Source: Bacteroidota bacterium
Lineage (GTDB): Bacteria > Bacteroidota > Bacteroidia > AKYH767-A > OLB10
NCBI GenBank assembly: GCA_016713525.1
Contig: JADJOZ010000009.1
Span: 1-64,000, forward strand
DNA: 64,000 nt
Direction: 5' to 3'
The notes below the pieces were generated by a model, which saw only the letters and a list, made by a program, of their open reading frames with translations, had not been told where the DNA came from and made no database searches. Of this stretch, positions 9,615 to 18,111 are shown one piece after another (positions within the stretch are counted from its first letter, which is position 1; each line of letters begins with the position of its first letter). The translations under genes were made by a program, and so were the position numbers.

Positions 9615-10824
9615 TCAAAGAACAAGGGGCGGGTCTTTAGGTGGTGCTCGCTCCGGTTGCAAAGCTCCCGCAGGGAGCATAATCCCATTTTTACAACCCG
9701 GACATTTGGTAACATCAAAACCGGTAACCAGTTTTAATACCTCTTGCCACGATAGTCCCTCAAATCTGGATTTTTGAACAGCTATACCCATAGCCTGTTT
9801 GCATTGCTTTAAAGCCACACTCCTGTTGCGAGAGGCATATATTCCGTAGTACCTGATTTTACAATATCCCGCAGGCAATACATGCAGCAAGAACCTCCGT
9901 ATAAATTCTTCACTATCCAGAGTCATCCATTTTCTTTGTCCACCGGCTTTATAATCCTTGTAACCAAAGGTTATTTTATCATCATGCATTTGCTCAATAC
10001 GCTCGTTGCTGATTGCCACCCGATGACTATAATTGCCCAAATACATAACAATACCCGTAGTGCTTTTAAAGGGCGGCTTGGTATAAACTACCCAATCTTT
10101 TTGATACAGACTATCCAATAAACGCATGAAGGCTTTTTTACTTTGCAGTTCCTTGGTCGTTCCCTCGAACTTCAGAATCCCCTTTAAGTAAGCCGCTTTT
10201 AATCCCGCTAAGTACTTGCCACGGAACATTCTGGACAACACTTTGACGGGGATGAAGAATTTTTACGACTGTTTTTCCAATATCCATTCCATTCACTCCA
10301 ACCACCTGCAGGAACCATGGTGTGTAAATGCGGATGCTCGGTTAGCGTTTGCCCCAGGTATGAAGTAGCGCCACCAGTCCTGTTTGTGCACCTAAATGTT
10401 TAGGGTCACCAGCAAGCGACAGAATAGTTTGAGAGGCTGCTGCAAAAAGTAAATCATAAAGAATTTTTTGGTTCACAAGACAAAGTCTGTTTAGCTCTGA
10501 AGGAAGCGTGAATACAATATGAAAATACCGTACCGGTAATAACGTACACGACAGCTTTTCCACCCACTTCTCCCGGTTCAGCTTCTGACACTTGGGGCAA
10601 TGACGGTTGCGACACGAGTTGTAAGTGATGCGCTGATAGGCACAACGCTCACATAACTCCACATGCGACCCTAAGGTCGAACTTCTGCAGGCCTCTATAG
10701 CAAACAGTACCTTTCGATGCTGCAAGGGAAGTTTATGATTCTTGCGATAGGCCTCACCATGCTCTGCAAAAATAGTAGCCAGTTGCACCTTCCGGGCAGC
10801 AACAGCATTACCAGGGGCACACAT
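9615..10824 (-). pseudogene. IS91-family HUH transposase (copy 2), frameshifted
   Basis: More complete copy of the rolling-circle transposase. The N-terminal 160 residues are open (10342-10824, ATG at 10822-10824, zinc domain with CxxC pairs), and the C-terminal 208 residues are open (9615-10241, with 'YLGNYSHRVAISN'). The HUH motif region lies between them, with frame changes near 10260 and 10350. A consensus of both copies gives about 400 residues, normal for the family. Two or three one-base indels are all that separate it from an intact gene, so it may be intact in the real genome. Confidence 0.8.
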
Positions 10825-10825
10825 C

Positions 10826-11658
10826 TCAAACGGCTAAGAAATCCAATGGGCTTTTCACTTTATTCAACGCATACTGTTGCACATGTAAATAAATGCTGGT
10901 AGTGCGAAGCGATTTATGTCCAAGGAGCTGCTGAATGATCGCAAGCGATACCCCCTGCTCCATCAGGTGGGTAGCAAAACTATGTCGCAGGGAATGAATA
11001 CTCACTTTTTTTGTAATGCCGGATTTACCCAATGCATTCTTAAACACTTGCTGTATGGTTCGTTCCGACATGGCAACACCTTTACTCGTTTCAAAAAGCC
11101 ATACCGAAGGCCGAAAATATTTATAATAAAATCGCAATTGCTCCAAAGCTTTTTGAGAAAGAATCGTATAGCGGTCTTTATTCCCTTTGCCCTGCACAAC
11201 CCTGATCTGCATGCGAGAGGAATCAATGTCACTTAATTTTAATGCTCTCAGTTCTCCTAAGCGCAATCCGGAGGAATAGGCCACATACAATAGCGTACGA
11301 TGCTTTAAATTGCTCAAAGCATGAAGCAGACGCTCTACTTCTACGGTTGATAAAACCACAGGCAACTTCTTTTGTAACCGAGCTCGGGGAATTGCAATAG
11401 GATCCCACTCCCGGTGCAAAATCTGTACGAATAAAATCTTCAGCGCACTGATCAGCTGATTGATGTACGATTGACTGATTTGCTTCTCAATCAACTCCCG
11501 TTGTATAAAAGCCGGATCTGATCCGAAGTCAGTTCATTGGGTGACTGGTTATAATGTTTGGAAAGAGATTGAATGCTATTCAGGTAACTTGCAATCGTTT
11601 GTTGACTGTAGCCCTTCAGCTGCATCTGCTGAATCATTTGCTCTCTAAGTGAACTCAT
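10826..11658 (-). CDS. Tyrosine recombinase of the IS91-like element (copy 2), one frameshift
   Basis: About 277-residue XerC/D-like recombinase. ATG at 11656-11658 starts the N-terminal core-binding domain; one frame change near 11510-11520 separates it from an otherwise open 222-residue catalytic part. Catalytic residues are visible: Arg in 'GLRLGE', His-Leu-Arg in 'HSLRHSF', His in 'LGHKSL' and Tyr in 'SIYLHV'. It overlaps the start of the transposase gene, so the two are probably co-translated. It is the best preserved of the two integrase copies. Confidence 0.75.
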
Positions 11659-11753
11659 TGTAGTATGTTTTTAGTTAGACATACTACTAAGTTCTGAAAC
11701 TATTTGGGCATTGCTTTGAAAAGCTATCCGCCAAACGGCGGATTTAGTTCAAC

Positions 11754-12154
11754 TTACATATTCCCGCAATAAAACTTCGCGTTACCCCCTGTTTTATATA
11801 ATAACCGAACTAAATTTCGGTTTATTAGCTTGCTTATAACCAATCCGAATTGTCTAAAAATACATCATCAAAAACATCCAACCTAATTTTGGAGGCAGAA
11901 TTTCAATATTCATATATTACTAATATTCTACAAATTACAGAAATCCTTAAAATAAAAACCAAGGGTAAACCCTTGCCTGTTGAAAACTTTTTTTTCGAAA
12001 TTCGGCGTAAAGGGAGCAGCGGAGCTGCGTTAATTAGGTGGTTCTTTGCAGCTAAAGCTGCGTTAATTAAGTAGTTTTTGCAGTTGCTGTATAGGTTACA
12101 CGGATAGAGAATGATGTTGAGTCAACGGCGACAAAAAGTTGGCACTATTTGCAA
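11754..12154. other. AT-rich non-coding stretch
   Basis: No convincing gene. It contains a hairpin AACCGAA/TTCGGTT around 11801-11821 and a small direct repeat ('gctgcgttaatta' at about 12024 and 12058) associated with GCAGC…GCTGC mini-hairpins of the kind found again at 20.0-20.3 kb. A 74-codon forward frame here has no recognisable protein character. Confidence 0.4.
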
Positions 12155-12430
12155 CTATGATAATTCGAGAAAAGCAACTTCTGCATTATTTAAAAATTCT
12201 TTAATGTAATTCTGATTCCCTAATAAAATGCCTGCTATGTTTTCTGTAGAAGTGTTTCCTGATCTAAGCCAAATAATTTTTGGAGGAAACCCTTTCAATA
12301 CAGAAATATCAATGAAATCAGAATCAAATGTAACAATACAATACTCGTGTCGTTTGGCATAATTCCAAATGTCCAAATCTGAAGCTTTATCGAGATTTAA
12401 TCTTCTTGTTTGCTCAGAACTCTTTATCTG
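12155..12430 (-). pseudogene. DUF5615 PIN-like toxin, N-terminally truncated
   Basis: C-terminal three quarters of a DUF5615 (predicted PIN-like nuclease) toxin: 'LDKASDLDIWNYAKRHEYCIVTFDSDF' corresponds to the conserved middle, followed by 'PPKIIWLRSGNTSTENIA'. Family members begin with a short strand carrying a conserved Asp (LxDxNL-like) about 25-30 residues earlier; that part is missing. The available ATG at 12458-12460 lies inside the antitoxin gene in another frame and its first residues do not look like the family. The join appears to be a deletion fusing the 3' end of the DUF433 gene to the toxin body. Confidence 0.6.
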
Positions 12431-12617
12431 CTGCAAAAGCCAGGCAAGCCCTGATTTCAATTTCCTTCAACTCCGGATAATCAGAAAGTATTTGATCAAC
12501 GCTCATTCCAGAAGCCAACCAACCCAAAACATCATAAACACTTATCCTCGAACCATTTACACATGGTTTTCCAAAACGAACATTCGGGTCTATTGAAATG
12601 AATAAGGCATAATTCAT
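12414..12617 (-). CDS. DUF433 antitoxin, probably 3'-truncated
   Basis: 67-residue DUF433 protein, the usual partner of DUF5615 toxins; it binds DNA and neutralises the toxin. 'ISIDPNVRFGKPCVNGSRISVYDVLGWLASGM' and 'QILSDYPELKEIEIRACLAFAAD' are the typical conserved blocks. It ends 'DKEF' where relatives continue for a few more residues, consistent with the deletion proposed at the toxin junction. It precedes the toxin remnant on the same strand and overlaps its open frame. Confidence 0.7.
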   Translation of the reverse strand: MNYALFISIDPNVRFGKPCVNGSRISVYDVLGWLASGMSVDQILSDYPELKEIEIRACLAFAADKEF

Positions 12618-12661
12618 ACCTCTAATTTACAAACATTTCTTCACTTTAGCAACAGCTAAAT

Positions 12662-12835
12662 TCAGGATGCAATATCCAGCAAAGCTGGAATTATAAAATT
12701 TTGGGGAGTGATTCCGCCCCGCCCGAAAGCGGGGACCTTTGATTATAGTTCTATAAAATGATCTATTGTCGCTGTCTGAACCTTTTCCAACATATGATTT
12801 CTACACTACATAATGCTGGTATCTTATTGTAGGGG
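12662..12835. repeat. tRNA-flank repeat unit 1
   Basis: Direct repeat of 14181-14350. It contains, in order, a CCAGCAAAGCTGG mini-hairpin, TTTTGGGGAGTGATTCCG (downstream flank plus last bases of tRNA-Arg), a GC hairpin, and TGATTTCTACACTACA-AATGCTGG followed by a TTATTGT-GGGG segment (downstream flank plus last bases of tRNA-Pro). Compare the intact context at 14590-14725. Confidence 0.65.
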
Positions 12836-13112
12836 ACCTTTGTTTGTACTTCTATGAATGATAAGTAGCCCCCAGATGCCTCGCCCAGATGCGGGGATCG
12901 TACTATAATATATATTTTATGACTTGGCTTGAGCCGTTTCCACAGGTTCTCAGCATGTCGATGTGGCGGAATAAAAGCACAAAAGTTCAATAGAATTACT
13001 ACCGTTTAAACTTGCATCCGCTTCGGCGGATTTCTCTAGAAGCACTTTAGCCGCCATACTAACAAACAGATGTTACCTGATGTTCTATTTCTTGTTGACA
13101 TATGGAGCATAC
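12836..13112. other. Non-coding stretch between repeat unit 1 and the secreted-protein gene
   Basis: No gene seen. It holds a 'gcctcgcccagatgcgggg' hairpin-like segment near 12880-12897 and a 'ccgcttcggcgga' hairpin near 13018-13030. A 75-codon minus frame (12763-12990) has no protein-like composition. Confidence 0.35.
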
Positions 13113-14038
13113 TCACATCTTTTCAGTTGTAGTAAAATACACTTTTCTTCCACCGCACCAATATGGTTTGCTTTTTAGCACCGTCAACTTTGTTTGATTA
13201 TCAGTAGAAAATAACGTAAGATAATAATTCTCACACTTATCTGTTGTCAAAAGTCGTTTATTGTTGAGAAGTAATTGATGAATTAACTGCTTAATTGAAT
13301 TATAATCTGTCGATACAAATGAATATGCGTTTTCGATGTCGCACTTTGTATTTATATGTTTTTCTTTTGATAAAGTGTTTCCATTCCATCAACTTTTTCG
13401 GATATCAAACTATCTTTATCGTTGTATGTATAGATGGTAATTTGAGGCATTGGGTCATTTGATTGGCTTTCTCTTGTTTCCTTTATTTTTCTGTTTTTGC
13501 TGTCGTATTCGTTGAGAAATCTGAAACGAAATCTTTTTTCTCCATAAGCATCATCAACAAAAATAGTTTGCATTTCTATTTTTCCTGTCGAAATCAAACT
13601 ATCACTATATATATAAAACCATTCAAATCCACGGTCATGTGTTGTGTCAGCATTGAAGTCTTTCAAACTATAATATATAATTCTCTCAAAGTTGTCATAA
13701 TTGGTTTGGTACATCATTGATGGTTTACCGTCAATAAAATGCTTGCTAATACTGTCAAGCCCATTAATTCCGAAATATTCTATCTGAATTGACGGTTCGC
13801 TTTCCCTATTGTAGCCAGAGTAATTGATTGTTTTTACAATAGTTTGATGGGTGTTTGAATATTGCAAAACGCTATCAGTTAAGAATAGTGTTAAACTGTC
13901 ACCGAAAGAGTAATGAAAGCTGTATGTCCTGGTAATTGTACCTGTTTTCATATGCTTTCCGTCAACTTCAAAGAATGATTGTCCCAGTAATTGTGAGATA
14001 ATCAAAAAATGAATAATTGTCAGTGAAAATAGCTTCAT
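13113..14038 (-). CDS. Secreted protein of unknown function, one frameshift
   Basis: The first 228 residues are open from ATG 14036-14038 with a clear signal peptide ('MKLFSLTIIHFLIISQLLGQ'). The body is rich in Tyr, Asp and Ser with short 'Y…D…I' strands like antiparallel beta repeats of Bacteroidota surface proteins. The frame ends near 13352, but the next frame stays open from 13388 to a TGA at 13113-13115 without any ATG near its beginning. One extra A in the A-run near 13362-13368 would join them ('ETLYQK' to 'EKHINTKCDIENAYSFV'), giving about 308 residues ending 'YWCGGRKVYFTTTEKM'. I do not recognise the family. Confidence 0.5.
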
Positions 14039-14086
14039 TATTTATTGTTGTTTCGTTTTAGCAACGTCGTCAAAGGTTGAAGATAA

Positions 14087-14135
14087 CATATGATTTCTAC
14101 ACTACAAAATGCTGGAATCTTTTTGTCGGGGTAGC
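14087..14135. repeat. Partial tRNA-Pro flank repeat
   Basis: CATATGATTTCTACACTACA followed by AAATGCTGG and TTGTCGGGGT: same segment as 14305-14350 and 12790-12830, i.e. the downstream flank and 3' end of tRNA-Pro, here directly upstream of the secreted-protein gene. Confidence 0.6.
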
Positions 14136-14180
14136 CTCCCGGAAAATGTTCGGGAGAACTGACGAAATTCCCGACGAAAG

Positions 14181-14350
14181 TCAGGATGCAATATCCAGCA
14201 AAGCTGGAATTTTAAAATTTTGGGGAGTGATTCCGCCCGCCCAAATGCGGGGGCTGATTATCGTTCTATAATAGTTCTGCTGACTCTGTCTAAGTTGGTT
14301 CCCCATATGATTTCTACACTACAAAATGCTGGCACATATTGTCGGGGTGG
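14181..14350. repeat. tRNA-flank repeat unit 2
   Basis: Second copy of the unit at 12662-12835, with the same order of segments: CCAGCAAAGCTGG hairpin, TTTTGGGGAGTGATTCCG, a GC hairpin, a TCTATAATAG segment, and CATATGATTTCTACACTACA leading into TTGTCGGGGTGG. The secreted-protein gene sits between the two copies. Confidence 0.65.
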
Positions 14351-14400
14351 CATTCCCAACCAGGTTGGGAAAAAAAATGCTAGATGAAATTCTAATTTGT

Positions 14401-14599
14401 GATTCCGATTGGTCTCGTCGCGGCCTTAGATGACAGACGAACCAATGACCAGCTCGACGAAAGTCGGGGAAGATAATGTTTTATAAAATTTTGGGGAGTG
14501 ATTCCGATTGGTCTCGTCGCGCATTTATACGTGACGAGACGAACCAATGACCAACCCGACGAGAGTCGGGGAATGATAATGTTTTATAAAATTTATAGA
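14401..14599. repeat. Tandem ~99-bp repeat, two copies, beside tRNA-Arg
   Basis: GATTCCGATTGGTCTCGTCG occurs at 14401 and again at 14500. Each copy continues with a reverse-complementary GACGA…ACCAATGACC arm, a CGACGA(A/G)AGTCGGGG stretch and GATAATGTTTTATAAAATTT-. The third iteration of the GTGATTCCG boundary is the true 3' end of tRNA-Arg at 14602, so the array grows outward from the tRNA end. Confidence 0.7.
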
Positions 14600-14601
14600 G
14601 T

Positions 14602-14674
14602 GATTCCGGCGCGATTCGAACGCGCGACCTACTGCTTAGAAGGCAGTTGCTCTATCCAGCTGAGCTACGGAACC
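14602..14674 (-). tRNA. tRNA-Arg (anticodon TCT)
   Basis: 73 nt, minus strand. Acceptor GGTTCCG pairs with CGGAATC (one G-U); anticodon stem ACTGC/GCAGT closes loop CTTCTAA, anticodon TCT for AGA codons; T-arm with GTTCGAATC. No CCA encoded. Its 3' end plus downstream flank is duplicated several times to the left. Confidence 0.93.
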
Positions 14675-14715
14675 ATTGGGTGATTTGTACACTACAAAAT
14701 GCTGGTATCTTATTG

Positions 14716-14789
14716 TCGGGGTGGCCAGATTCGAACTGACGACCTCCTGCTCCCAAAGCAGGCGCGATACCGGACTACGCTACACCCCG
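14716..14789 (-). tRNA. tRNA-Pro (anticodon TGG)
   Basis: 74 nt, minus strand. Acceptor CGGGGTG pairs with CACCCCG; anticodon stem CCTGC/GCAGG closes loop TTTGGGA, anticodon TGG; T-arm GTTCGAATC. No CCA encoded. 41 nt upstream of tRNA-Arg in the same orientation. Confidence 0.93.
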
Positions 14790-14860
14790 AATTAATTTAA
14801 TTACAATATGTCAATACTTTCGAAATCGATGTGCCCTTTTATGGATACAACCTCTCTCTG

Positions 14861-14947
14861 CGGTGAGGGAGGGATTCGAACCCTCGGTACAGTTACCCGT
14901 ACGGCAGTTTAGCAAACTGCTACTTTCGGCCTCTCAGTCACCTCACC
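14861..14947 (-). tRNA. tRNA-Ser (anticodon GCT)
   Basis: 87 nt with a long variable arm typical of serine tRNAs. Acceptor GGTGAGG pairs with CCTCACC; anticodon loop TTGCTAA between GCAGT and ACTGC, anticodon GCT for AGC/AGU. First of three tRNAs in one orientation. Confidence 0.93.
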
Positions 14948-15056
14948 TGAACCAAGGGCGGCAAAGGTATAAATAATGTTTACTTATTCCAAACATAATT
15001 TTCGAAATTAATATCAGGCCTGTTTTTCACCTCTTTTTGCTTTAAACTGAAATCAC

Positions 15057-15064
15057 TATATTTG
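15057..15064 (+). promoter_or_regulatory. Bacteroidota -7 promoter element (TATATTTG)
   Basis: Matches TAnnTTTG, with a TTTG 17 nt upstream (15036-15039) in the -33 position. It lies 25 bases before the start of the peptide-binding protein gene and diverges from the tRNA cluster. Confidence 0.55.
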
Positions 15065-15089
15065 CGAAACACCTGTAAATGTTAATTTT

Positions 15090-16634
15090 ATGAATCTATT
15101 TCGGTCGGTATTAGGGATTTCGGCTATTCTGCTTTTGAACGCATTGTTGACTTGTTGCGGCTCCAAATCCGGCAAAGAAACCGGAACGGAGGTACAAAAT
15201 GCCGATTCCGCCAGTTACATCCGCATTTCTGATTCCTCAAAAATTGAACCCGACTGGTCGAAAGAAAACACCATTGTGTACCATACCCTGGCCGAACCCG
15301 ATGTGCTCCATCCTACCAATGGCACCTCGGCAATCAGGTCCGAAATATACCAATATACGCAAATGTCACTGGTGCGATTCGATTTCCAGACCTTGCAAAT
15401 TGCCCCTGCCCTTCTGGAATCTATGCCTACTTTGAATGAATCGGGTACCGCTTACGACTGTAAACTACGTAAAGATGCCCGTTGGGACGATGGAACGCCC
15501 ATTACAACTGCCGATGTGGTGTTTACCGCCATGGCCAGCAAATGTCCAGCTACCGATAACCCTGCAGCTAAACCTTATTGGGATAACCTGCTGCAAATTG
15601 TCCCCGACCCTGCTGACCCGCTCCAATTCCGGGTTGAAATGAAAACTCCTTATATCCATAACATCATTTTCTGGGCTGACTGGCCAATTATGCAGGCCGG
15701 CTTTTTTGATCCTGCCAAAGTGCTGTCAAAATTCAACTTCACCCAATTCAACGACTCCTTATTTGATGCTTCTACGCATCCGGAACTGACCAAATGGGCA
15801 ACCGAATTCAATAGCTCCAAGTATGGCAGAGAGCCCCAATTCCTCGCCGGTTGTGGCATGTATCAGGTTTCTGAGTGGGATCCGGGCATTAGTGTGTCAT
15901 TGACGAAGAAGAAAAATCACTGGACTGCGAATTCGACTTCCATTTATGAGACTGCCTTCCCTGAGAAAATCATCTATAAAGTTAATAAGGATCCGAACTC
16001 GCAATTGCTGGAGTTCAAAGCTCAAACTATGGATGGCACCAACAACATCCCTACCAAGGCCTTGCGGGAATTGCAAACCGATTCAAATTTCAACCGGAAT
16101 TATCACAGTCGTTTTACCGATTCATTTAATTACACATACATCGGCATGAATAACCGTCCCGATGGAATCACTCATAAAAAATTATTTACCGACAAAAAAG
16201 TGCGCCGTGCAATGGCTTTGCTCACTCCTGTTGATGAATTAAACCGTGTCATAAATAAAGGACTTAATAAGCGAATGATTGGTCCGGTTTCGCGATTGAA
16301 AAAAGATTTTGATGCTTCCCTGCAGCCTATTCCTTACGATATTGAGCAGGCGAAAAAATTATTGGCTGATGCCGGATGGAAAGATACCGATGGGGATCAG
16401 ATTCTGGACAAAGAAATTGATGGGGTAAAAACACCTTTTGAATTTACCATCAGTTACATGACCAATACACCCGATTGGAAAGATTACGCTACCATTCTTG
16501 CAGAAGCATACTCAAAAGCAGGAATGAAAATAAATTTCAACCCGCTCGATTTTTCTGTCTTTGTTGCCAACAATAAAAACCATGATTTCGACATGATCAT
16601 ATTCAGCCTTAAACCAAATTCTATTACGGTATGA
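15090..16634 (+). CDS. Peptide ABC transporter substrate-binding lipoprotein (family 5), C-terminus short
   Basis: 514 residues. An N-terminal lipoprotein signal ('ILLLNALLTCCGSKSG', Cys as lipid acceptor) is followed by the family 5 extracellular solute-binding fold: 'YHTLAEPDVLHPTNGTS', 'YDCKLRKDARWDDGTPITTADVVFT' and 'AKKLLADAGWKDTDGDQI' (with an EF-like Asp string) are typical of OppA/DppA relatives. It captures oligopeptides for the two permeases downstream, whose first gene overlaps its stop codon (ATGATG). After 'HDFDMII' relatives normally continue ~80-90 residues through a second 'W…F…N…D' segment; here the protein jumps to 'FSLKPNSITV' and stops, suggesting an in-frame deletion. Folding of lobe I may be compromised. 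Confidence 0.85.
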   Translation: MNLFRSVLGISAILLLNALLTCCGSKSGKETGTEVQNADSASYIRISDSSKIEPDWSKENTIVYHTLAEPDVLHPTNGTSAIRSEIYQYTQMSLVRFDFQTLQIAPALLESMPTLNESGTAYDCKLRKDARWDDGTPITTADVVFTAMASKCPATDNPAAKPYWDNLLQIVPDPADPLQFRVEMKTPYIHNIIFWADWPIMQAGFFDPAKVLSKFNFTQFNDSLFDASTHPELTKWATEFNSSKYGREPQFLAGCGMYQVSEWDPGISVSLTKKKNHWTANSTSIYETAFPEKIIYKVNKDPNSQLLEFKAQTMDGTNNIPTKALRELQTDSNFNRNYHSRFTDSFNYTYIGMNNRPDGITHKKLFTDKKVRRAMALLTPVDELNRVINKGLNKRMIGPVSRLKKDFDASLQPIPYDIEQAKKLLADAGWKDTDGDQILDKEIDGVKTPFEFTISYMTNTPDWKDYATILAEAYSKAGMKINFNPLDFSVFVANNKNHDFDMIIFSLKPNSITV

Positions 16635-18111
16635 TGCGCTACCTGATCAGGCGATTACTTTTTTTTATTCCTGCTCTGGTAGTAATCTCCTTGCTTGCAT
16701 TTGCCATCAGTATAAATGCTCCCGGCGATCCTGTGGAGCGGCTGCTTTCATCTGGAAGCGATGATGGGAATAGTATAAATGATCTGAACACTAATAGACA
16801 AAAAGAGTTCTGGCGTAAAAAACTGGGGCTCGATCTGCCACTTTTCTACTTGTCGGTGCGTTCGAAAAGTTATCCCGAAACCAATCTTACTTTCAGCAAC
16901 GAGAAACAGCAAAAAGCACTCGAAAAACTGGCCTTTTCGAATGGAGATGGAGAAAACGCCGCTTCCTTCCATAATCAGCGGGCTTCGTTCTCGGATGATC
17001 TCAGGCAGTACAAAAAAGTTTACAGTGAGGTTTTATGGAACGACGTAATGCTTCATCTGAATATGATGAATCATGCTACCGATTACTTACAGGCACAGCA
17101 GGCACTTAGCAGCATTGAAACTATTGTGAGGAAGGTACCGGAAGTAAGGTCATTGACCTGGGATAGTTATATCGCGTTAAAAAAACCATTCAAAATGGTA
17201 TCCAGACAGATGCCACTATAAATAACCTGATTCCACAAATCAGAATACATGCCGACAACCTCTATCATCGCTGGCTGTTTGGTGATGGGAACTGGTTGAC
17301 CGGTGCCGGAGCAACTTATTCGAAAGGTATTGTCAGAGGTGATTTCGGCATTTCTTATCAGACGCGGCAACCAGTCTCGGAGGTAATCGGTCAGAAAGCC
17401 GGATGGTCGCTTTTACTTTCATTATTATCGGTTTTATTTGCATACCTCATAAGCATTCCAGCCGGAGTATGGGCAGGCATTCACAAAGAAGGCCGATTCG
17501 ATAAATCATCAGCACTGCTATGGTTTGTCTTGTATTCCATGCCTTCATTTTGGTTAGCAACCTTATTGTTGATGCTCTTTGCCAATCCCGATATCATTCA
17601 CTGGTTTCCGGCATCCGGAGTAAAGCCCGCTACAGGATATCCCGCCGATGCAGGCATACTGGAAAAAATACAACTGTCACTCCCCTATTTAATTCTTCCG
17701 CTTATTTGCTATACCTATTCATCCTTTGCATTTTTATCACGCACCATGCGTGTGAATATCATCGAACAAATGGGCCAGGATTACATCCGCACAGCCAAAG
17801 CCAAAGGATTATCCCTAAACAGAATTGCCTTTGTGCATGCCTTGCGAAATTCCATGTTGCCACTCATCACAGTATTTGCAAATATTTTACCTGCTGCATT
17901 AGGAGGATCGGTTATTTTGGAAACAATTTTCACAATTCCGGGAATGGGTTACGAAACTTACTTGTCGATACAAAATCAAAATTATCCTATGATAGTAGCC
18001 ATATTTACCATCACAGGATTCTTAACTATTGCAGGATTTTTAATTGCTGATATTTTATACGCTGTTGCAGATCCACGAATTCAGTTTCGTTCTGAGACCA
18101 ATAAATCATGA
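16631..18111 (+). CDS. Peptide ABC transporter permease, DppB/OppB type, one frameshift
   Basis: Inner-membrane permease of about 493 residues. TM1 is at residues ~5-27; the conserved permease domain starts near residue 255 ('GWSLLLSLLSVLFAYLISIP') and includes the coupling 'EAA' loop 'GQDYIRTAKAKGLSLNRIAF'. The ~230-residue stretch between TM1 and TM2 is about three times longer than in E. coli DppB and must be periplasmic. The frame changes at an A7 run (17179-17185); removing one A joins 'YIALK' to 'TIQNGIQTDATINNLIPQ'. It overlaps both neighbours by a few bases, so the three genes form one translationally coupled operon. Confidence 0.85.

Larger units (their letters stand above)
9302..11753 (-). 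mobile_element. IS91-like element copy 2
   Basis: Second copy of the element at 5312-7752, same orientation, nearly identical but with fewer indels. Together the two copies bracket the DUF389 unit, making a composite structure of about 6.4 kb whose direct repeats could recombine to delete the intervening gene. The right end (…TTTAGTTCAAC) borders AT-rich DNA unrelated to the right flank of copy 1, showing independent insertions or post-insertion rearrangement. Confidence 0.8.

Noticed and set aside
6827..11658. Integron integrase candidate
   Set aside because: The two tyrosine recombinase copies belong to the IS91-like elements, sit next to HUH transposases and lack an IntI-type insertion near the catalytic region. 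They do not supply an integron integrase.
11850..12074. 74-codon plus-strand frame
   Set aside because: Spans mini-hairpin repeats and an AT-rich stretch; no recognisable protein features.
12763..12990. 75-codon minus-strand frame
   Set aside because: Overlaps the tRNA-flank repeat unit; no family, biased composition.
14498..14683. 61-codon plus-strand frame
   Set aside because: It reads antisense through tRNA-Arg and the tandem repeat; a common artefact of tRNA loci.
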